Below are positions 54,855-64,000 of a DNA stretch of 64,000 bases, piece after piece. The notes under the pieces were generated by a model. The model did no database searches, was not told the DNA's origin, and was given only the letters and a program-made list of their open reading frames with translations. Every line of letters begins with the position of its first letter. Position 1 is the stretch's first letter. Origin of the DNA: Diphasiastrum complanatum (lineage: Eukaryota; Streptophyta; Lycopodiopsida; Lycopodiales; Lycopodiaceae); contig CM055097.1 in the NCBI GenBank assembly GCA_029204225.1, positions 75,218,773 through 75,282,772 on the forward strand. Direction: 5' to 3'. The position numbers and the translations under genes are program-made.

Positions 54855-55227
54855 AAGTACATTGATGTTGCTCGTCTATCATCCCAATTTATAAGGATGA
54901 TGAGCGTGTATTTGGAGAGGTTTCTCAAGGAAAAGGAGCGATCATGAGAATGAGTGAGTCCTTCAAGGAGAAGGTGAATAATTTTTGCATTCTTAACAGC
55001 GAAGAAATGCAAAAGTGGATTTTGAGATACAAAGAGGCCAAGGCTCATAAACAAACCGCTCGAGCCACTTTCAAGAGAGGGCATAGAAGACACCGCCTGA
55101 CCTCGCCCTTCTACCCAAGGACATGACACTTCATTGGCTACGTGATGCCCTTAGAGAAGCCTCAACAAACAACGAGGAAGTAGTAGAGAGAGCGAGAATC
55201 TTGCAAGGCGGTACGATTTTCATGTAA
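54855..55227 (+). pseudogene. 3' exon of the protease gene, frameshifted
   Basis: Behind an acceptor with a long T tract (54841-54854) the frame reads KYIDVARLSSQFIRMMSVYL and ERFLKEKERS, then in neighbouring frames SESFKEKVNNFCILNSEEMQ, FKRGHRRHRLTSPFYPRT and LHWLRDALREASTNNEEVVE, RARILQGGTIFM, stop. The helical, charged character and the smooth continuation suggest the C-terminus of the same protein, with two or three small indels. Homology is not known to me. Confidence 0.45.
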
Positions 55228-55489
55228 GATATGTACATCATTCACATGTTAAGCTATTTGTACGTGTAATTTTCTACATGTTTGTTATATCCCTAACACA
55301 TTTTGTTCTTTTTAATCTTCATCCACTTTTTATCCAGTTCTGGAGTTTTATTTGTGTTTCTACAAAGTCTGCAAAAATACTCGAGAATCACTCAACAAGT
55401 GGCTTTGACATATCGGACATCATCCGACATATCGATGTCCCCGACAAAAGACTTCGGCCATATCGATGAAAGACACTTATTGTTCCACT

Positions 55490-56173
55490 TGTTATGAAGC
55501 TAAAGACTTGCCCTAACTGTTTTGCAAGTAAATTTCTGGGAAGTCCTAACTGGATGGATGCCAACGCATATGGCCAATTGGCTATTGCGATCAGTGACCT
55601 AATAGTTGTCCTATTGGATACCGTTAATTGCTTAGTATAAATAGATGATCATCAAAGACTTCTATAACTCTCTTTCTCCTTAAAAAGTTTTTTTCAGAGT
55701 TCATTAGAGTACTGTTATTCATGCTTATTGCTTATCAGCGAGACTGAGTTTTTAGTTACATAGAGATAGCTTAGAGTACGTTGCTTCTATCCGTAATTGT
55801 TTTGTGCTCTCATCATCTGATTTGTACATGCTACTTACTGAATCATGCTCACAAGAATGATTGCTTCTTTGTTCAATATTGATAGGCGTAGTCAAGAATG
55901 TATGCTTCTCTGTGATAATTTGTAACTGATAAATCTCTTGTTGTCTTGTCTAGTATATTTAGTACTTCATTGTTTGGCTACAAAATCGGTTTAGTGCTAA
56001 CGATTTCAAAGTTGGTTACTAAAAGATTGAACGTGACTTGTCATTATGCTTTGTTCAATATTGATAGGCGTAGTCATGCATTAGGAAAGAAGGCTAAATT
56101 TCGCTGCGCTCAATAAGTCGCTCACACTCTTCGACTTGTTGAATCGACTCACTTCACCTCCCTCTTTCCAACA
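55490..56173 (+). repeat. LTR-like sequence, possibly solo LTR
   Basis: Starts TGTTATGAAGC and ends CCTCTTTCCAACA, so TGTT/AACA termini. Internal phrases (TTGTTTTGTGCTCTCATC, TTGTCTTGTCTAGTATATTT, CTTCATTGTTTGGCTAC) resemble the R/U5 part of the copia LTR at 42660-42980. No matching target duplication was found (CCACT versus CATCA). A phrase TTGTTCAATATTGATAGGCGTAGTCA is repeated inside (about 55871 and 56051). Confidence 0.6.
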
Positions 56174-56573
56174 CATCATGTTGCTCAATGTTGATCCAAC
56201 CTCCAACCGTGTGCTCAACCATGTGCACTCCCTCGAGCTATATATGTGTATCATGTGTCAAAAATTCAAATTTTTGAACCTTGCAAAGATCTACCACGAC
56301 CTACATGCAGGTTGCACACTACCAAATTACTCTCAATCTACTCGGATTTGATGAGCTATGAAACACAATTTGGAAATAGGCAAGAGCTCTTGTACACAAA
56401 AAGTAATCTAAGGCATGAATTGGCTAATGCAAATAGGCCTGCTACTCACTCGTGGGAACATGCTCCACACATGTGTGCTTTACATATGTACATTAAAACG
56501 TAAAATGATCAAGCTGAATTTTGCATATTTTTCACACATATAGCTTGATAAGTGTGCTAGTTCTCTCCAAATG

Positions 56574-57096
56574 TTAAGTAGCCAAGAATAGCTTTTCAAG
56601 TGGATCCTTTGGCATGCATTTGTTGAGAAAACCAACCAATAAACTTGAGATTGCAACAAGATCACCGTAGCCATGACAAGACTTCCTTGACTGAGAACCA
56701 TTTCCAAGTACCAAGAAGAGCTTTCCACCATTTGAGCTCTTTTTCCATTGATTTCTTTTATCCTTGAAGAACATGATTGATCCCAAAGCTCCTCCTCCTT
56801 GAAAATAGCTACAACTCCATGAGAAAATCAAGAGTCCTTCTTGACTCATAAGGATCACAAAGATCCATCATCATGTTACCAAGATCTTGAGAATTAGACA
56901 TATCGAGATTGGCAAGACTATGTATGCTAAAATGGCAAAGAGTTTGCATAATATCTTTATGCTTGATTTTCATGCTAATCTCAAATCTAATGAGGCTAAA
57001 TACATCATTATGAATATGTGTGTCCTTAAAGGAAGATTCACTTATTCTCATAATGTGTTTACGAATTGCCTCACAACATGTAAAAACAACCATCAT
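56574..57096 (-). pseudogene. Relic related to the 442-codon ORF
   Basis: The frame 56809-57096 contains HIMRISESSFKDTHIHNDVF, SLIRFEISMK, which aligns with LLMRISEASKVDTYIHKQVV, SLIEMEM in the ORF at 13750-15078. The following minus-strand sequence (56574-56808) has several frames without known motifs. It indicates a second, more decayed member of the same non-autonomous family near the LTR-like sequence at 55490. Confidence 0.55.
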
Positions 57097-57099
57097 CCC

Positions 57100-59394
57100 A
57101 CAAAATTGACATACCTAAGGAGAGGAAAATTCAATGCTACTCGACTAAACAATGACACAACATCAAAAAATGTATTAATGAGTTGAGCATTTGCTAGTGA
57201 AAAAGATAAACAAATATCATGCATAGCTTGATGAGGTTTTATGAGGGATATCCTTTGAAAATGAGGAGTCGTTTGGATAATTAAAATTACATTTTTTTGT
57301 CTAAGTGCACCCATTCTTACCACCCAAGGCCAAGTCCACCATTGTTTAAAAGTTGGGAATGTTTTAAGGGTGGGAATGCTACTTAGTGTCCTCGATTTAA
57401 GAGCTCAACGTCAAAGGAGAAACCACCGTTATTTAGTCATTCATTTTTTACTAGCTCCTAGAAGATGTACTTAAACACGACAATAGTATCAAACTTGCTT
57501 TTAATTTTTTGACATTATGTAAATTTTCATGGAAACAAATCTTTGATGGATTTGTGATGATGTACCTCTAATAGAATGCAAGCCAATGTCACAAAACCAA
57601 TGATAGCACACTTTCAAATGATTTATGAGCTATCAAAGTGACATTAAGTACATTCATCTACTTATTGCCAAACAAATGACAAGGAACATATTGTCATTCA
57701 TTTGATTCAAAAAGTGTACATGCAGAGAAGACCAAGACTATTATAAACAAAGAGGGATTGTTGATATTGGGTGATTGAGGAGTTGAACCTCAACTAAGAC
57801 AATAATCTTCTCTTCCAAGTCACCCATCGATTTCAAAGAGCTGACCTATTGACACTCTTTGTATCAGCAGACAAACATTACATAGAGAGGTAGCATAGCA
57901 GAAGCCATAACATTGTTTTTGTCTTTATTCAACAATGACCTTCTAAATAATGAAAGTTCACTAGACTCAATGTAAAGTGAAACCCAATACTATAGGGAAC
58001 TAGCATATGAAACGCCATAATATTGTTCTTATGTCTTAGTTCAGCAAAAAATTCCTCACAAATGAATTAGTTACGATTGAAATGAACTTGACATGATTTT
58101 AAGGTAAAAACATTATCGATCCCTTGCACACAATATATCTTATGAAAACCCTTGCATGGGTCCACTCCCAAATGTTTTCAGGAGTTTAGTTGCCTGTTTC
58201 AAAAGAAACTCAGCTTCTCATTGTTTTGCCATGAAAAACCAATTTTGATCATGTGAGCCATTTCACAACTATATGGACATTTCTCTCCAATATGTGCCCC
58301 CTGTTAAAGTAAGTAATTTCATTCCATTCAGACCCATCAAGGGATGCCCAGGAGAGAGAAAATTTACATGAAAACTTTAAAACCTACTAATAAATTGCCA
58401 GAGTTCATCCTTACATGTCCACAACAACAAATAGAAAAAGCCAGAATCACTTTGTTGACGATACACCACCACTCTATAAATAAAGGCATCGTCCTGCATT
58501 AAGTTTATAATTATGAACACTCAATAGGTCGGGCTTTTATAATTGTATTGAACTAGACAAAGTTTAGCCAACTATTCTGAAGAATGAACATCCAAAAAGT
58601 TAAAACGTGCAATTTCTCAACGTTCATTCCCTTTAAAGCGCACACAAACTCCGTACACCAGATTGTAAACTAGCCACACTTTTAAGTCACAATCTTAATA
58701 CCAATGATTTCCATAAAGTATCACTTGATGTTATCAGGAGCTACCTGAGAAAGAAAGTTTTGAGCGCTAAAAACACGTATATTTGACTAATACAAAGCAC
58801 CGACCAATGATGTAATATGTTCACAAGATTGTAATTACATTTGGGATAGAAAATAAAACTGATTTCAGTTCTCAAAAAAATAGGTAGAAACTAAATGAAG
58901 TCTACTTTATATTCTTCCTTGACTATGATCTATAACCTCACTAATGTCAATTCAAATAGAGGTCAATTTTCCAAAATTTAGGAAGTCCATGTTCTGGAAA
59001 ACAAAATGGGGACATGACTGAAATATAAATATAAATATAAACGGAAAGGGCTTGTGGGAAATTATAGATTAGCTTGGAGATGGCCTTGAGGCACATGAGG
59101 TACCACGCTGCCTGTGCCAAATAGGTGAACTAGCGCAGAATTTTTAAGCCTGGGAGAAGTGCCTGATATCAACTGGTCTACCTCCCTGGAAAGTGGCTCA
59201 TATGCGTCGTCTACACCAAGTCGCAGTTCCCACTAGCTCTGCCTCAGAGTTTTGATTAGGAAGTTATCAATACCAGTGGTAGCTGGGAGGCTAAATCAGG
59301 TGCGCAAACCAGACAGTGGATGAAGTGGGTTATTGCACGCATTTCATAAGCTGTACTTAATACTTCCTATCTTGCAGGTGAATGTGATCTGGGG
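57100..59394. other. Non-coding interval
   Basis: No supported gene on either strand. AT-rich sequence without terminal repeats or RT motifs that I can define. Repeated phrases around AGCATAGCAGAAGCCATAACATTG (57888) and TAGCATATGAAACGCCATAATATTG (58000) suggest a diverged duplication. Confidence 0.4.
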
Positions 59395-59628
59395 GAGATA
59401 TCAGTAAGCTTCACACCTTCACGTCTGCTGGTGCAAACTTTTTAACTCCACCCTTTCTTCCATCAAAGTCTGTTCTTTGATATGTTCGTTTCATTTCTTC
59501 AGCTGAATAGGAGATATCGGGTAAGCTTTCACAACTTCACGTCTGCAGGGTGCAAGCTTCTTAACTCCACTTTTCTTCCATCAAAGTCTGTTCTTTGATA
59601 TGTTCGTTTCATTTATTCAGCTGAATAG
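59395..59628. repeat. ~117-bp tandem duplication
   Basis: Two adjacent copies, 59395-59510 and 59511-59628, share GAGATATC, CTTCACGTCTGC, CTTCCATCAAAGTCTGTTC and end CAGCTGAATAG. They differ at a few positions only. Confidence 0.9.
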
Positions 59629-60300
59629 GCGTCTCCGCTGTTCAGCAGCATCTCAATCCGCCACTTGAGTTTGTAATCTAGATCTTTGCCAAGGCACTTA
59701 AATATAGCAGTCAGTTACGACTAGGGAGCCACTTACTCGTACTGTGTTGAAAGCATTGTTCTGAGATTTTTTATTTTGATCGCTTTGAAGACACCCTCAA
59801 GGAGACGCAAGGAACTTATCGTCTTCTCCCTCAACACACATGTACCAAGTTTCAAAAATCACTTATTACTTTAGATACCCGCAAATATATGTGATAGACC
59901 TGCGGAAAGAATCACCTACGAGGTAGGCTAGCAAACGGACAGGCAGGCCAAAAAACATGTGCACTGGCCTTGGTTGGGATAAGTGCCTGGTAAGTGGTTG
60001 GTGCATTTAGAAAAAGATCCATTCTAACAAGCAGAAACTACAGATATGCGCGAAATAACAAGGGGGGGGTCGCTTCTGCTTAGGTAACAAAATTAAACGG
60101 AGGTAGTAGCACAAGAAGCGGATCCAGTTTCTTTATCATGCTCCTGCTGCTACTCCCAAATCGTAACCAAACCAGCTATCACCACATCATCAGAGAAAAC
60201 ACCCCAGATCCTTGTTGCCTCATCACCAACTTTGAATGGTGTGTGTGCTACAAGGGAGGGCGAGCGATCTGCTCCGCTATGCACAAGAAAACAAATTGCG

Positions 60301-60475
60301 AGAGAGTTTTAAGAACAGCTGAATGTGGAGCGCTCCGCTTTTTTTTGTGGTTAATTATTATGGAAGCATTTCATTTCGTAAAGGCAAAATGTTGATGTAA
60401 ATTTAGGGCGGTTCGAGAGTAGAGTGCTCTCACGCGTTAGCATGAACTTGTTTAATGTTCAAGGCCTTAAAGGGG
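60301..60475 (+). repeat. Dispersed repeat, second copy
   Basis: Matches 28226-28330 in its first ~110 bp. The phrase GAGAGTAGAGTGCTCTCACG (60416-60435) recurs at 61380-61400, the latter followed by the block shared with 29460-29530. Confidence 0.7.
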
Positions 60476-61379
60476 CTTCCCCAACACGTAAAGCAAGTTA
60501 AAAAAGATTTCTCCTCCTCTAGATTTACCGCGCCCTTCGCCTCCTTCAAGATTTTTACTGCTGGCTTAGCTATGGCGCCGATCTGCTAGTTCTGAATTGC
60601 TTGTGCGCTTCATGCTGGGATGGGCGTGGCAATAGAACTACTTACTCTTGTCCTCCTTTATGTCTGCGTACTGTCTCTTTCTTTTGTTCTATTGCCAATT
60701 TCTGAGGTCTTGACCTCCTGGGCTAGCAAACATATACGAATCCATTCAATATGTTTGTCATGCTTTCCGAGAAGTGCATTTGGAGCTGATTGATCGTTAT
60801 ATCAGTTCAGGTTGTTGTGGCTCTAATAATTTTTGGGTCAACTACGGAGTTTAGATTTTCTGGGCTTCTAGGGTTTTTCAGCTCATCCATCAAGCATATG
60901 TTATGATGGACTTTGAGACCTACAAGTTTATCTCCATAGGTCTGTTGAGTTATAGATTCACTTTTGATAGACTTTTCCGTTTGGAACTTGCTGTGAAACT
61001 TAGGCCTTCTTTTCAAGATTCTACCTCTGTTGATAGAGACTAGAACAGGCTTACATATTTTGAACCAATTTCCAAGTCAAAAGCATAGCATCTCATCTAT
61101 TTTTTACTATGGGTAAAAGTTTGTTACATAAGGTAATAATTTTTTGGTTACCATAAGTGAAATTGTTTTACATCAGGTAATTATTTTTTCCTATTGGTAA
61201 AAAACATGTGTCATTTTTTACCTCTGATAAAAGAAATTTTCAAGAGGAACCTTAACCTTACAGAGTGTAAGGTTCCTCTGATGTGTAAGGTTCCTCTGAT
61301 GTGTGAAGTTGTTACAGCTGTCAAATTCTGCCAATTAAGGGTGCTTCTAAATACACAGCAAATTTTTTTAAAGTGCGTT
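60476..61379. other. Non-coding interval with short repeats
   Basis: No supported gene. GGTAATAATTTTTTGGTTAC-like phrases repeat at 61130-61200. AAGGTTCCTCTGATGTGT is duplicated head to tail at about 61268-61303. Confidence 0.4.
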
Positions 61380-61470
61380 ATGAGAGTAGAGCGCTCTCAC
61401 GCTAACGTTATTATGAACTTGTGAAGTGTCCAATGATGGCTATAGTTCATATAGTTTAAAGTGGCTAGAC

Positions 61471-64000
61471 CGGACCAGCCTCTTCTTTCTTGATTCGGTG
61501 AGACTAGCAATTTTGAGTTTCAAACACGCCCTTCGCACTGCTCGAGGTTTACTTCCACCGCTTGTACAACCTTTTGTGCCTCCCTTTGAATCTTTGGTGA
61601 CAAATCAACGAATGGTTTTTCAGAAGACAAGTTATGGAGCATCTTCACTCTATTCCTTCAGCCATCTCCTTTGGATGCAATTCGAGCTCGTCTTCTATCA
61701 TGTGTTGCTCCGATTTTTGAATTGAATTTCAGTAGTTTGAAGGGATGGCTAAGAATGTCACTCTTGTAATAAGAGACCTTTCTATTGCTAGCCCCCCGAC
61801 AGTGATACACTAATATTCACTCCGAAGACTCTAAAAAGGTTGATATCAGTGTGCATGCCCAGAAGGCAACTACAGTTTGTTTGTAGTGCCCAATATGGGG
61901 GGGGGCAAAGTTGCTGAACCTAAGTTCCAGGTTTTTCTCCACAGCACTCAGGTTTATTGTACTAGCATTGCACTTGGTGTCAGATCTTTGTTGTGGAATA
62001 TAAAAGAATGACTTGTGAATCTACATTTCCAACTCTTGTTATTGAGTTTTGTGATTGTACTTTATGGGTAGAGGCTTGTTTGCCTGTTGTTGTATGATTG
62101 TGTATTGTGAAATTTTAATCAGTTCAATCTAGAGCTATTTGCAGTGAATGCTCAAATATTGCTAGGGATGTCCTTCATGCATTCTTTGTGAAGGGCTTGC
62201 TAGGGATGTTCATCATGCGTTTTGATATGCAAGCAGGATAGACAAGTGAATTCTTTTTGAAATTAACGGCTGTAACATGACGGACCCTTATTAGTATTCA
62301 GGATAGAGTTAAAGACACGAATCAAACACCTTTGGGCAACATGGAGACTGCAACTATGCCAACTCCAATATGACAACGCCTGTGAAGAATCAAGTTCCAT
62401 AGAACTCTCAGAATCTTGGACAAGTATTTCAGAAAAGTGGAAGTTTGCATGTGCCTCCAAAGTTTCGGCACTACAGCTTGGTCAATTTTCGATACCCCTT
62501 TGTTTGTTTCTGTTTTATCTTTAATCTAATCTGATCTGAATTTGAGGATTTTGTCAAAAAAAATGCATTGCAGCTCAATGTCTCATTTAAGCCTGACCAG
62601 CCTATACTCAAAGAAAGTTAAGGGTTGTCCATAAGCTTCCCGTTCAGTCATATTGCTACAATAAGTAAAGTTGGGACCTTACTTCAATGTTCTTTTGACT
62701 GTTTGCAGTGATCTATTTATTCTCTGCAGAGAATTTAACCTCTTTTCGTCTTGCATTTTGGGGAAGTTTAAAGGTTCTGGTACAGAAGTTGATAATTCAG
62801 GTGGGAAGCTACAATGTGGCCGGGTAAAGCCTACCCCACGATAATTTGTTTGGAGTTTGGGGTAGTTATACCGTTTCCTGCAAGCCTTACGGATGAAATA
62901 ATGCTTCTTTGGTATTTCAACCAGTGGCATCCACAAAGAATCAAACCTTTTTTTTGTTTATAGACGTCGGTGTGAGGGACTCAAAGAGGCAGCTTAGTCG
63001 GAAGCAATCCCTCCACTATGCAGAAGTGCGAGATGATTGCAATGGGTGTGCCCACCTTACGTAGTCCCCTCTGCACCATTTGCACCATTGCCCAGAATGA
63101 GCGCAAATACGACAAAGTGACCAGGTTTGATTCCCGCTGTCCTGCCCTACTTGGATTTATTGCCCATAGAGACTTCTGTGCTGCCGTTAAATGTGGTCCA
63201 TGTAATATGAAGTCACGGTGCTTCATAAGGAATGACTTTGAAAGTCTTCTTCAGGTACCATTTTCTGAGTAGTTTGTGACAGTATTCACATATGTTTTGG
63301 CATGCACTTTTAGGATCTGCTATCTGATGATTTGCTACTTCTAATATGGTCAAACTTCAAAGCATCAGCTGCTTGAGAGCGGATGGTTCATGTAGATTTT
63401 TGGAAGATCTTTGTACTCTGTATGTATTTTCGGTCCATTCTCTGCAGATTTTTTTTATAGCTACGTTTGGAAGAAGTTGGTAAGCAGAACCACCAGCTTG
63501 TCTGTAGTAATATTTGATTACCTTTTTTAAGTTTATTTGCAATGTGTAATGCAATCTTCCTTCATATTACGTTCCACTGGTAGGTTTGCTGAAAGGTTGA
63601 AGATAGTGGGAGAAAGAAAAGCCATTGGAGTCTTATGGCCTTCTAAGTGGAAGGATGTGCTTCTAAGTCGTCCACTACTTTTGGTTGGTTTATTTCATAC
63701 TCGATATCATCTTAGCTCCTCAAATTGTTGCATGCAAAAAACAAAAAAAAAATGGGGCTTGATGATACGCCGAAGCATGTGCTTAGGGTTTCAATAAACT
63801 CACCAGTGTATATCTTAGCACGTATCAGTGTAAGTAGTTGAGATGGGTTATAAATTCAAGAGTAACTTGCAATTCTGTTGAAGAAGGTGATTAGTTCTGA
63901 AGTCTCTGGCATAATATTTTTTAAATGGGAAATTCTTGAAGTCCTGTTGAATTAAAAATGTCATGCTTTTACACTTTTATATGTAGAATTGCATGATCTT
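61471..64000. other. Right end, no recognised gene
   Basis: Frames at 61426-61725, 63018-63272 and 63537-63797 are open for 84-99 codons but match nothing I recognise. The 63018 frame is Cys-rich (LCTICTIAQNERKYDK, CPALLGF, CGPCNMKSRC), with Cys pairs that could bind metal, but the pattern fits no family I can name. A stretch of G (61894-61903) and several poly-A/T runs occur. Confidence 0.35.

Noticed and set aside
63110..63160. tRNA-like T-arm (AGGTTTGATTCCCGCTGT)
   Set aside because: No matching acceptor stem, D-arm or anticodon arm at the right distances.
62679..63226. Minus-strand frames of 81-85 codons
   Set aside because: No recognisable motif or conservation within the window; lengths are within chance expectation.

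Overview
This window is nuclear DNA of a land plant, almost certainly from a large, repeat-rich genome. The evidence is plant-type Ty1/copia and Ty3/gypsy LTR retrotransposons with tRNA-Met-like and tRNA-Asp-like primer sites, a miniature TRIM element, LINE reverse-transcriptase fragments, palindromic MITE-like repeats, long microsatellites, and a decayed piece of a neutral/alkaline invertase gene. I cannot name the species. Nearly everything recognisable is a mobile element or a relic of one, and most reading frames are broken.

Layout. 1-27.8 kb: two ~1.55 kb inverted arms (about 899-2447 and 26272-27812) bracket a nested pile of LTR elements. These are a minus-strand gypsy element (gag-zinc knuckle-protease 3.0-4.8 kb, LTR 6220-6754, RT/RNase H 6.8-7.4 kb), a copia LTR with PBS (7423-7970), a head-to-head pair of TRIMs (8152-9105), an Athila/Tat-like gypsy element (9.7-13.2 kb), a non-autonomous LTR element with a 442-codon ORF (13.75-17.08 kb), and copia pol remnants (17.1-18.1 and 20.2-23.0 kb). 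28-35.2 kb: LINE fragments on both strands and the invertase relic (30.3-31.1 kb). 35.3-42.2 kb: an inverted pair of LTR-like repeats, a possible intron-containing gene of unknown function, an unrecognised 258-codon ORF and a palindromic 31-bp minisatellite. 42.2-46.8 kb: one copia element with both LTRs but an internal deletion.

The most interesting part is 47.9-55.2 kb. It holds (a) a degenerate multi-exon gene resembling a widespread uncharacterised eukaryotic transposase-like family; (b) a minus-strand acidic protein gene; (c) a shared bidirectional promoter with TATA boxes at both edges and 13 CACGTG (G-box) cores in about 355 bp; (d) a plus-strand gene starting with a histone H3/CENH3-like domain, followed by a basic linker and an intron-containing C48 (Ulp1/SUMO-protease-like) cysteine protease domain. 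The leaders of the two divergent genes carry the same ~19-bp motif in the same alternating orientation and nearly the same spacing, so each leader could fold into paired stem-loops. I infer a captured or composite mobile cassette; the H3-fold/Ulp1 combination is not one I recognise.

55.5-64 kb: an LTR-like sequence, a relic related to the 442-codon ORF, a tandem duplication at 59.4 kb, and dispersed repeats shared with 28-29.5 kb. No convincing intact host gene was found there.
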